The notes under the pieces: model-generated
Database searches by the model: none
Seen by the model: only the letters and a program-made list of their open reading frames with translations
What the model was told of the DNA's origin: nothing
Program-made: the position numbers and the translations under genes
In this document: positions 53,297 to 61,730 of the stretch, in pieces
Layout of the letters: each line of letters opens with the position of its first letter
Numbering within the stretch: the first letter of the stretch is position 1
From: an uncultured Mucilaginibacter sp.
GTDB taxonomy: Bacteria; Bacteroidota; Bacteroidia; Sphingobacteriales; Sphingobacteriaceae
Direction: 5' to 3'
Assembly: GCA_903927645.1 (NCBI GenBank)
Contig: CAIYNX010000023.1
Location: 1-61,730 of the forward strand
DNA length: 61,730 bases

Positions 53297-54280
53297 ATGA
53301 GAGAAATACAATTCAGAGAAGCACTTCGTGAAGCAATGTCGGAAGAAATGCGTAAGGATGAAAGCATATACTTAATGGGCGAAGAGGTTGCCGAATATAA
53401 TGGTGCATATAAAGTAAGCCAGGGCATGCTGGACGAATTTGGTGCCAAAAGGGTAATTGATACCCCGATCTCTGAATGCGGATTCGCTGGTATAGGTATC
53501 GGTTCGGCTATGAATGGTTTAAAACCAATCATAGAATTCATGACTTTTAACTTCTCATTAGTAGCCATCGACCAAATTATTAATGGTGCTGCAAAAATCA
53601 TGTCAATGAGTGGAGGTCAATTCTCGGTACCAATAGTTTTTCGTGGCCCAACTGGTAACGCGGGTATGTTAAGCTCTCAACATAGCCAATGCTTTGAAAA
53701 TTGGTATGCCAATTGCCCAGGCTTAAAGGTAATTGTTCCATCAAACCCGTATGATGCTAAAGGCTTATTAAAATCAGCTATTATCGACCCAGATCCTGTT
53801 ATTTTTATGGAATCGGAATTAATGTATGGCGATAAAGGCGAAGTACCTGAAGAAACTTATTATATTGAAATTGGTAAGGCAAAAGTAACCAGAAGCGGTT
53901 CAGATGTAACCTTATTGGGTTTTGGTAAAATTATGAAAGTAGTGAATTCAGCTGCTATTGAATTAGAAAAAGAAGGAATCAGCGCAGAAGTAATTGACTT
54001 ACGCACAGTTCGCCCTATTGATTATGATACAGTAATTGCTTCGGTTAAAAAAACCAACCGTTTGGTTATTATAGAAGAAAGTTGGCCTTTAGGCTCAATA
54101 GCTACCGAAGTTGCCTTTAAAGTACAAAAAGACGCATTTGATTATTTAGATGCTCCAATATTACGTATTATGGGTGGCGACGTACCTTTGCCATACGCAC
54201 CAACCTTAATTCAAGAATATTTGCCGAACCCTGACCGTGTTATAAAGGCAGTAAAAGAGGTAATGTACGTTACCAAATAA
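53297..54280 (+). CDS. pdhB: Pyruvate dehydrogenase E1 component, beta subunit
   Basis: A 327-residue subunit of the complex converting pyruvate to acetyl-CoA. I place the start at ATG 53297 because a TTG at 53255 would include the promoter element. The sequence begins REIQFREALREAMSEEM, with GEEVAEYNGAYKVSQGML (Glu activating thiamine diphosphate), FRGPTGNAGMLSSQHSQCF and, at the C-terminus, RIMGGDVPLPYAPTL. The E1 alpha gene is not adjacent, as is usual in this phylum. It is followed by a strong terminator. Confidence 0.95.
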   Translation: MREIQFREALREAMSEEMRKDESIYLMGEEVAEYNGAYKVSQGMLDEFGAKRVIDTPISECGFAGIGIGSAMNGLKPIIEFMTFNFSLVAIDQIINGAAKIMSMSGGQFSVPIVFRGPTGNAGMLSSQHSQCFENWYANCPGLKVIVPSNPYDAKGLLKSAIIDPDPVIFMESELMYGDKGEVPEETYYIEIGKAKVTRSGSDVTLLGFGKIMKVVNSAAIELEKEGISAEVIDLRTVRPIDYDTVIASVKKTNRLVIIEESWPLGSIATEVAFKVQKDAFDYLDAPILRIMGGDVPLPYAPTLIQEYLPNPDRVIKAVKEVMYVTK

Positions 54281-54308
54281 TTTTCAAATCAATCATAAAC
54301 TAAATAAT

Positions 54309-54340
54309 AAACCCGCTCCTAAAAAAGCGGGTTTTTATTT
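54309..54340. terminator. Bidirectional terminator between pdhB and the M28 peptidase gene
   Basis: AAACCCGCT (54309-54317) pairs with AGCGGGTTT (54326-54334) around an 8-nt loop, with a T-rich tail on the plus strand and A/T on the other side. It serves both converging genes. Confidence 0.88.
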
Positions 54341-54361
54341 TTTATTAAATATTTAAATTTT

Positions 54362-55660
54362 CTAGTTTTCCAATTTTGCCACACGCTTAGGTGTATCAAA
54401 ACCCGAAACAATGGTTTGCGCACTTAAGGCAATAGCCCTAATGGTGGCTGTAATGTTAGCCATATCTAACGAACTTACTTCATCTTTAACGGTATGGTAT
54501 AAGCTGTCAATATCAATTTGATCGGTTGATATAGTATGCGCCGGTACCCCAACTGCTGCTAATGAAGCATTGTCGCTCCTATAAAACAGGTTTTGATCGG
54601 GATATGGATCGGGGTAAAATTTAAAAGGAGTATCAGTAAGGTTTTTTTGTAGGATGGTACCAAAATCCGACCTTTCAAAGCCAGTTATAAAAGCCGAATT
54701 TTCGCCGAATTTTGATTTTTTACCTATCATCTCAATATTAAACATAGCTACTACATCATCAGGATGCACGGTTGTAGCAAAATATTGAGAGCCGTATTCC
54801 CCAATTTCTTCGGCTGTAAAGGCAACAAAAATCAGAGTTCTAGTATTATTTTTTGCCTTTTTGTAATATTTGGCTAGCTCAATAACCGCGGTAGTGCCCG
54901 ACGCATCATCATCGGCACCATTGGCAATGCTATCTCCTTGCATTGGTTTTATAATACCTAAATGGTCAAAATGTCCCGAGAATATCACATATTCATTTGG
55001 TTTAGTTGTTCCGGGAATTATTCCGGCAATATTGAATAATGGTAAAACCTCAGCCTTTCCGGTATAAGTAAGATTTAACGCTTTTATATCATCATATACG
55101 CCCAAAACATAAATCAAAACCTGACTATCATTTGTTTTCATAGCTACCGTACCTGTTTCTGCCCGGTCTTTTAACCTTTTAAAGAAAGATGCAAATTTAG
55201 GATCAACCACAATAAGTAATTTTTTGCTGCTATTTATTAGGCTTCGGTAAACAGTTCTAAAATCTTTCTCGGGGGTAACTTTTATAATTTCAACATCCGC
55301 TAATTGATTTATATTGACTAATGAAGCACTGGTAGCCACAAAAGCGCTATCAGCACTTATTGTTTTTTGGTTGATAATTAGTTGGCTACTTAAAGGGCGA
55401 GTACGGGTTAAAGTAAAATTTTGCCTATAACCATTGTTTCCAACCATAGGCTTTAAGCCTATATGTTTAAATTCAGATTCAATAAATTTTGCAGCTTTTT
55501 CAATGCCTGGCGTAAAAGTAGCCCTACCCTGCATATCATCAGCTGCAAGGGTGCTTATTACCCTTGTTACATCCTTTTCCTTAATTTTTTTGTCTACGTC
55601 CTGACAAAAGGCCTGTTGACCAACAAATGCCAAAACCAATAAATAAAGCGCATTTTTCAT
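54362..55660 (-). CDS. M28-family zinc peptidase, exported
   Basis: A 432-residue aminopeptidase. A signal peptide (1-19, ending AFCQ) precedes the M28 domain. The metal ligands are in IFSGHFDHLG (His, about 230), NGADDDASGTTAVIEL (Asp) and FTAEEIGEYGSQYF (catalytic and metal Glu). A C-terminal SDNASLAAVGVPAHTIS includes the last His region. It follows the M61 peptidase gene by 7 bp on the same strand, so the two form a peptide-degrading pair. Confidence 0.92.
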   Translation of the reverse strand: MKNALYLLVLAFVGQQAFCQDVDKKIKEKDVTRVISTLAADDMQGRATFTPGIEKAAKFIESEFKHIGLKPMVGNNGYRQNFTLTRTRPLSSQLIINQKTISADSAFVATSASLVNINQLADVEIIKVTPEKDFRTVYRSLINSSKKLLIVVDPKFASFFKRLKDRAETGTVAMKTNDSQVLIYVLGVYDDIKALNLTYTGKAEVLPLFNIAGIIPGTTKPNEYVIFSGHFDHLGIIKPMQGDSIANGADDDASGTTAVIELAKYYKKAKNNTRTLIFVAFTAEEIGEYGSQYFATTVHPDDVVAMFNIEMIGKKSKFGENSAFITGFERSDFGTILQKNLTDTPFKFYPDPYPDQNLFYRSDNASLAAVGVPAHTISTDQIDIDSLYHTVKDEVSSLDMANITATIRAIALSAQTIVSGFDTPKRVAKLEN

Positions 55661-55667
55661 AACATTA

Positions 55668-57542
55668 TTATTTTATTTTTGATGATAACCATGCTGAGCG
55701 AAATGCTTGTTGGTCTTTTGAAATTTCTTTTCCGGCACTTTCAAAAGTAACTACTTCTAAATAAGGATTTTCGGCAAGGGTAATAGTTGCATCATGATTG
55801 CCAGTGCGGTTTTTATAGTTAACAGTAACTTTATCTCCTATATTTTTTGAGGCTATGATACCATTAAATGTTTGCTCATCGTTCACCGCTTTGCCATCTA
55901 CATTCAAAATAATATCACCAGCGTCTAACCCTGCATTGTAAATTGGAGTTCCAACAAGGGTGCTCGTTACTATGGCTATCCCTTCGTTACCACTTACTTT
56001 TGCCTGTCCGGCCCGGCCTCTGCGGCCATTTCCACTTAAAGGTCCTGCCCAAGCTTTCCCAGCTTGTGCTTTACGAAGCAATAATCCTGCCTTGGCCAAT
56101 AAGGCTTCGTAGTTATTTTTCTCCACGCCATATATGTATTTACTAAAAAAATCAGCGGCAAATTTGGGGTTTTTAGTTAGTTTAGCTAAATCATTTTGCA
56201 AATCAGGAATGGTATAAGGTTTCATAACTTTGCCTCGGCTTAGCCAAACTTGACGCATATAATCATCCAAAGTTAAATTAAAATCAGCCCGTAGTCGAAG
56301 GTCAAGTGCTAGTGCAGTGGCTCCACCATAAGTATAATAGCTGGTAAAAATATTATTGTCGTTATTAGGATCAATAGAAACTCCGGCATCAGCAAAAACA
56401 GAATACCTGCTCATTTGAGTTGGAGGGTATTTTAATGCTCCTGGTGTATTCAAAACGGAATTTACCAATCCGGCAATAGTTTGTAAATAATCATCAGTTG
56501 ACCTAAAACCCGAACGCTCCAAAACCAATTCGCCGTAATATTGGGTAAACCCTTCTGCAAACCAAAGTTCACTACTCATATTGGCATGTTCAAAATTAAA
56601 TGGTTCTAATGATTTCGGACGAATACGTTTAACATTCCAACTATGAAAATATTCATGAGAAAATGTGCTTAACAACCGTTCTTCATATCCGGCAACCTTA
56701 TCAATAGGCTGTACTATACAAGTTGAATTACGGTGTTCCATACCATCTCCTGAGGTGGTTGGGTAAACATCATCTAAAAACGTATACTCACCAAAATCAT
56801 ATGTTGGCAGTTCGCCAAATACCGCTTTTTCTTCTAAAACCATTTTTTGCACCAACTTGCCAAAATTATCAATGATAGGTTGGGGATCGTCGGAATGTAC
56901 TGTTAAATTTATCTTTTCTTTTTTACCATCTGTATTTAATACATCAAAATTGGTTTGTTTAAAATCCGATAATTCGGTAGGGCTATCCATTAAATATTGA
57001 AGATCGGGAGCACTGTAAACATTAGCACCTTCCGCCTTGAGCTGTGTAGCTATTTTCCATCCGTGTTTTTCCAAATCATCAAACTCAATTTTTATAGGGC
57101 GCTTTTCCTGTCCTGGTGCCCACATAATGGTTGCCGGCATATTTAAATGGGCATGGCTCGCATCAATACTTGTATAGGTTCCATCGGTCCAGTTACCAAA
57201 TAGGGTGTACTTAACTTTAATTGTGTTTCCATTATGGCTTCCAATCAGATACTCATCACCCTCTATTTGCTTTAACTCAACAGATGTCCCATCAACTTCA
57301 GTGGCCGATACATTGTAAACATTTTTACCAAATTCGTGGGTGGCATATCTCCCGGCCGATGAGCGACTCATACGGATAGTAAAATCTTTGGAAGGAGCAT
57401 TAGGAATTGTCATTTCAATTTCCGCCTCATGATGTGCTCCATTAGGGAATGATATCTTGTAATAAATTGCTTTTGTTGTTTCTTGTGCTAAAGCTGGCAG
57501 TACAAAAAAAAGCAGGATTGTAAGGTAATTTATTTTTTTCAT
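55668..57542 (-). CDS. M61-family glycyl aminopeptidase with PDZ domain
   Basis: A 624-residue exported metallopeptidase. A signal peptide (1-19, ending ALAQ) is followed by an N-terminal beta domain, a thermolysin-like domain with HEYFHSWNVKRIRP (zinc HExxH, about 296-309) and the third ligand in LWFAEGFTQYYGEL. A PDZ-type domain (about 510-595: GTPIYNAGLDAGDIILNVDG) closes the protein. A Gly/Arg-rich insert (GNGRRGRAGQAKVSGNEG, about 505) interrupts the linker and is locally GC-rich. It is first in a two-gene unit with the M28 peptidase. Confidence 0.92.
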   Translation of the reverse strand: MKKINYLTILLFFVLPALAQETTKAIYYKISFPNGAHHEAEIEMTIPNAPSKDFTIRMSRSSAGRYATHEFGKNVYNVSATEVDGTSVELKQIEGDEYLIGSHNGNTIKVKYTLFGNWTDGTYTSIDASHAHLNMPATIMWAPGQEKRPIKIEFDDLEKHGWKIATQLKAEGANVYSAPDLQYLMDSPTELSDFKQTNFDVLNTDGKKEKINLTVHSDDPQPIIDNFGKLVQKMVLEEKAVFGELPTYDFGEYTFLDDVYPTTSGDGMEHRNSTCIVQPIDKVAGYEERLLSTFSHEYFHSWNVKRIRPKSLEPFNFEHANMSSELWFAEGFTQYYGELVLERSGFRSTDDYLQTIAGLVNSVLNTPGALKYPPTQMSRYSVFADAGVSIDPNNDNNIFTSYYTYGGATALALDLRLRADFNLTLDDYMRQVWLSRGKVMKPYTIPDLQNDLAKLTKNPKFAADFFSKYIYGVEKNNYEALLAKAGLLLRKAQAGKAWAGPLSGNGRRGRAGQAKVSGNEGIAIVTSTLVGTPIYNAGLDAGDIILNVDGKAVNDEQTFNGIIASKNIGDKVTVNYKNRTGNHDATITLAENPYLEVVTFESAGKEISKDQQAFRSAWLSSKIK

Positions 57543-57559
57543 TTTGGGATTTATCTAAA

Positions 57560-57606
57560 AAATAAACCTTCAAGGTTCAATTGAAATAATTGAAGCTTGA
57601 AGGCTT
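57560..57606 (-). terminator. Terminator of the FadL-SGNH operon
   Basis: A 16-bp stem with one mismatch (57567-57582 with 57588-57603) closes a 5-nt loop. On the minus strand it is followed by a T-rich tail. A second small hairpin (57601-57616) lies just upstream. Confidence 0.85.
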
Positions 57607-57703
57607 TATTAAGCCTGTTTGTAGGGCTTAAATTACTTATTTTTTGCTATAAAAGCGCAATTTTTAATTGCATTATGCTAAACAAGCCAAAATAATGTAC
57701 CGT

Positions 57704-59035
57704 TTACGGTAATTTTACTCCAGTATAATTAGTAATATTTGTTAATGGTATATTTGAACCATATTTACTATTAATGGCTTTAATAAACTCATTGGCCACA
57801 ATAGCGTAACCACGCGGAGTAAGGTGAACTCCATCTAATGAAAATATACCACCACTTATATAATTTGAACTTAATGGAATACCATCTTCAATCAAGCCAT
57901 TGGTTTTAATATTATTTAAAAAGGTGTAGGCATCAAAAACCGCTAGGCCGCTTGAGGCCGCAACAGATTTAATAGTTTGGTTATATGTATTTACATAATC
58001 TTGGGTCAAAGCTACTTCATTTTGGTCAAGCACATATTGATTGTCGATTGGCGTAAATTGGGTTAAACCGTATGGAAGTGGTCCATATGGTGTTGTTACC
58101 GGAGTTCCAATTAAACCAGTATTAAAGGTTAATATCAATAAATCTTTATTTGTTGCTGGTCTTGCAGCGTAGGTGCCGGTTGTGCTAGGTGATGAAAGCG
58201 CGTTTACGTACAAGGCCTGTGCCTGTGGGTTTGCCTGTTTTACACCAGCCAATACCGCATCCACTGTTACAGTATTGAAATAAGGGATTGCGGTAACATC
58301 AGGAACAGTTGCAACAACACCTTTAGCTCCATTTGCAGTTAAGGTGGTAATTAACAATTGATAAAGCCCGGCAAAAGTTGTTTTGTCGGTCAAAACATCA
58401 CCAGCACCTCCTGAAGTAGCATATCCTAAAGCATCATTATTGCCTAGCCAATTTGAAAAAAATGTAAATGGCTTTGCAGTAACAAATTGTAAATAGGTTG
58501 TTGTATTATTTGGTGCCTTGCCCGGTAATAACCGTTCAAAAAAACCATTTAAATTTCCATAAGGAGCATAGGTAATATTATACAACTTTATTCCGGGTAC
58601 TCCATAATTATTTATATCTGTACCCGCATATTTATTGTACAAAGTAACGTTGCCAAAGCCTTCTACTTTCAAAACATCTCTTATGGCTAAATTATTAGTA
58701 ACGTTTGCTGTAACTGGCAACCCTGTTGAGGAGAAGCCGGTTAATGTTAAATATCCAGAACCATTTGCTTCATTTGAGCCAAACAAAGGCTGAGTAAAGT
58801 TACCACCGCCAACGCTTTTCATTTGGTTGGCTATAATGCTTGGGTACGAAACTTGCTGTCCGGCAAGGTAAAGACCACCATCAGCATATCCTGCTGTTAA
58901 TGAATTACCGATAGAAATATATCTCGAAAAATCGGCATTTCCCTTGGTTAAAGTCGGGGTTTTTATATCGGGCTTACAGGCCGTAAAAAGGATTACTCCT
59001 GCAAATATATATAATGAGTTTTTTATGAATTTCAT
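57704..59035 (-). CDS. SGNH/GDSL-family hydrolase, lipoprotein
   Basis: About 443 residues from ATG 59035. A start 24 bp further upstream would overlap the FadL gene and lengthen the signal peptide. The lipobox LFTAC is at residue 16-20. The catalytic Ser lies in SIGNSLTAGYADGG (GDSL-type block I), the Asn in NWLGNNDALGYA (block III), and Asp-x2-His in SLDGVHLTPRGYAIVANEF (block V). Such lipoproteins hydrolyse esters at the outer membrane. The gene follows the FadL-type porin gene by 17 bp, so both likely handle lipid or ester substrates. Confidence 0.9.
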   Translation of the reverse strand: MKFIKNSLYIFAGVILFTACKPDIKTPTLTKGNADFSRYISIGNSLTAGYADGGLYLAGQQVSYPSIIANQMKSVGGGNFTQPLFGSNEANGSGYLTLTGFSSTGLPVTANVTNNLAIRDVLKVEGFGNVTLYNKYAGTDINNYGVPGIKLYNITYAPYGNLNGFFERLLPGKAPNNTTTYLQFVTAKPFTFFSNWLGNNDALGYATSGGAGDVLTDKTTFAGLYQLLITTLTANGAKGVVATVPDVTAIPYFNTVTVDAVLAGVKQANPQAQALYVNALSSPSTTGTYAARPATNKDLLILTFNTGLIGTPVTTPYGPLPYGLTQFTPIDNQYVLDQNEVALTQDYVNTYNQTIKSVAASSGLAVFDAYTFLNNIKTNGLIEDGIPLSSNYISGGIFSLDGVHLTPRGYAIVANEFIKAINSKYGSNIPLTNITNYTGVKLP

Positions 59036-59052
59036 GTTATAAAATTTTAATA

Positions 59053-60276
59053 TTACCAATGATAAGCTAATGAAACACCGGGAATGAATACATTGGTTTC
59101 AAATGTTCCGGAAAGTTGCGATTCAATATTGGTTTGGGTACGAGACAATAGATGTTCGTATTCAAAAACAAGGTCGAAATCAAACTGCTTAGTAAATTTA
59201 AATCCTAGTCCACCCGTTAAATATACTCTATTTGCATCAGGTGCTTCAGGGGTTACATAACCATCAGAAACTGCTGTTGTGCCGTAACCTGTTCCAAAAC
59301 GCAAATCAACTTCATCGCTCGCTTTATATTGTGCACCTGCCCTAAAAGTATATGCATCCTTGTAATTCCTTGGAGATTTTGTATTGGTTAATATGGTACT
59401 TGTTTTTGAATAATCAAATTCTAAATTTTTATAGGTATTCCAACTAACATAATTGATATCAAATGCCAGAATCCATTTTTTTGTTGGATATAAGCCGATA
59501 CCTATTGAATTAACAGCAGGCAATGGTATGGTTGCAGTAAAGGTATTTGGTTGTGGAAAATTTGGCTGTATTGATGCAGGTACCGTAAAAATTGCGTTTC
59601 CACCACTTATCGTGGTTGTAACTTGACTTCTATGTGAAAATCCGGCTGTAAAATCGGCACTTTTATAATAAATACCGGCGTTCCAACCGTATCCCTTACC
59701 ACTTCCGGTTAGTTCGGCTTGCCCATCTTGCCCGTTGGTGTATGAAAGCGGTATAGCCTTTGTTAAATCAACACTTCCTCGGTTGTAAACAAAACCAGCT
59801 CCGATGCTTAGATTTTCGGATATTTTTATGCTCAGGGTAGGCTGAAAATAGATGGCCTTTAAATCTAGGCTCTCAAGCACGTAACGACCTTGCCAGCTTT
59901 GACCCCAATCGGCCAAGCCTCCAAAAGGGGTATAAACACCTAAACCTAGTTTCCAGATTCCCTTTTTAGGACCAAATGCGCCGTAAAAACTAAATGGATA
60001 TGCTTTTTTATCCAAAGTATGATATTGGGTATTGGTACCGGATGGGTTAAAATCTGATTGAAATACCAGCGGACTAACCCCTCCTTGAATATAATTATCG
60101 GGTAGGGTAACTACCGCGCCCGGGTTAAAAACAACAGCAGCGCCATCAAGTGCTACGCCGGTACCCGTGTGCCCCATGCCAATTTGCTTTTCGCCAAACA
60201 AGTTGACTTGAAAGCCTTGCGATTTTGCTAAAAATGGCAAAAGGCTAATGAATATTAGTAATAGTTTTTTCATCAT
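59053..60276 (-). CDS. OmpP1/FadL-family outer membrane protein
   Basis: A 407-residue outer-membrane barrel for uptake of fatty acids or other hydrophobic compounds. The signal peptide ends AKSQ (about 20). The N-terminal hatch has GEKQIGMGHTGTGVALDGAA and VVFNPGAVVTLPDN, the FadL pattern. The rest alternates as beta strands, ending with aromatic VSLAYHW, suited to the BAM machinery. It is first in an operon with the SGNH lipoprotein gene. Confidence 0.92.
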   Translation of the reverse strand: MMKKLLLIFISLLPFLAKSQGFQVNLFGEKQIGMGHTGTGVALDGAAVVFNPGAVVTLPDNYIQGGVSPLVFQSDFNPSGTNTQYHTLDKKAYPFSFYGAFGPKKGIWKLGLGVYTPFGGLADWGQSWQGRYVLESLDLKAIYFQPTLSIKISENLSIGAGFVYNRGSVDLTKAIPLSYTNGQDGQAELTGSGKGYGWNAGIYYKSADFTAGFSHRSQVTTTISGGNAIFTVPASIQPNFPQPNTFTATIPLPAVNSIGIGLYPTKKWILAFDINYVSWNTYKNLEFDYSKTSTILTNTKSPRNYKDAYTFRAGAQYKASDEVDLRFGTGYGTTAVSDGYVTPEAPDANRVYLTGGLGFKFTKQFDFDLVFEYEHLLSRTQTNIESQLSGTFETNVFIPGVSLAYHW

Positions 60277-60316
60277 AAATTTTTTGATGGTTGATAAGTT
60301 TATAAAATTGGAACAT

Positions 60317-60324
60317 CAAACATA
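60317..60324 (-). promoter_or_regulatory. Bacteroidota -7 element for the FadL-SGNH operon
   Basis: On the minus strand this reads TATGTTTG, matching TAnnTTTG, 40 bp before the FadL start codon. Confidence 0.45.
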
Positions 60325-60417
60325 GGTAAAATATTTATTTTAATAAACTTTCATATTCTACAAAATAGGACATATATAAAATATATTTCATGCTATTTAT
60401 TATTTGCTTATAAATCT

Positions 60418-60425
60418 TAACTTTG
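60418..60425 (+). promoter_or_regulatory. Bacteroidota -7 element for atpD
   Basis: TAACTTTG matches TAnnTTTG and lies 73 bp before the atpD ATG, leaving a leader of roughly 65 nt. The expected -33 is not clear. Confidence 0.5.
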
Positions 60426-60483
60426 CGCCTCTGAAACTGCAAGTACTATTTAGGTTCAGGCAGATTCATAGTATAAAATTTAA

Positions 60484-61730
<1,247 letters not shown>

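Overview
The window is AT-rich, non-Shine-Dalgarno bacterial DNA typical of the phylum Bacteroidota, most likely a member of the Sphingobacteriaceae (Pedobacter/Mucilaginibacter-like). Signs of this are the promoter element TAnnTTTG upstream of several genes, the lack of purine-rich ribosome sites, a GldD lipoprotein, a DUF6515-like secreted protein, a CarH-type regulator heading a zeaxanthin-type carotenoid operon, and the order HU - TPR - tiny basic ribosomal protein - RNase G - radA. I see no rRNA, tRNA, CRISPR array, prophage or insertion sequence. Most of the window looks like stable chromosomal backbone.

Layout. 1-2.9 kb: the tail of an SRPBCC gene with an internal stop, a ThiE/TenI-like gene paired with a degenerate thiamine pyrophosphokinase-like gene, and a repeat-bearing secreted protein. 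3-6.2 kb: a membrane-anchored unknown, a GPH-type sugar symporter, a Fe-S uracil-DNA glycosylase and a CBS protein. 6.4-11 kb: a four-gene exported set (DUF1080 hydrolase, GMC oxidoreductase, its Tat small subunit, and a Tat Gfo/Idh/MocA oxidoreductase) that fits periplasmic 3-keto-glycoside metabolism. 11.3-13.5 kb: a DPP4-like peptidase. 13.6-19.1 kb: a tightly overlapping operon of a B12-photoreceptor-like MerR regulator, crtI, crtB, an unknown secreted protein, idi, crtZ and a lycopene cyclase. 19.1-25 kb: mutY, then HU, TPR, a 29-residue mS38-like protein, rng and radA. 24.9-25.4 kb: a DUF433 antitoxin with a broken DUF5615 toxin gene. 25.5-30.8 kb: dnaA, a methylmalonyl-CoA mutase-type subunit with an unknown partner, an IscA-like protein and a thioredoxin.

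30.9-37.3 kb: an ABC permease, then a leftward nucleotide-sugar operon (ugd, UDP-glucuronate decarboxylase, galE, rfbB, PHP-type tyrosine phosphatase) for surface polysaccharide. 37.4-42 kb: waaA, a carotenoid-glycosyltransferase-like GT2, ispH and hemH. 42-45.1 kb: a DUF779/acetaldehyde dehydrogenase pair divergent from an AraC regulator. 45.2-47.3 kb: gldD, aroE and a vapB whose vapC partner is wrecked. 47.3-54.3 kb: comA, a TPR protein, an ALDH7-type dehydrogenase, a subtilisin-like protease and the pyruvate dehydrogenase E1 beta gene. 54.4-60.3 kb: M28 and M61 peptidases, then a FadL-type porin with an SGNH lipoprotein. The window ends inside atpD.

The most notable points are: a regulator retaining the complete CarH light-sensing motif set at the head of the carotenoid operon; an uncharacterised exported protein translationally embedded in that operon; the probable 3-keto-glycoside pathway; and two unrelated toxin-antitoxin loci in which the antitoxin is intact and the PIN-like toxin gene is broken. 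No clearly new multi-gene system (for example an anti-phage island) is visible.
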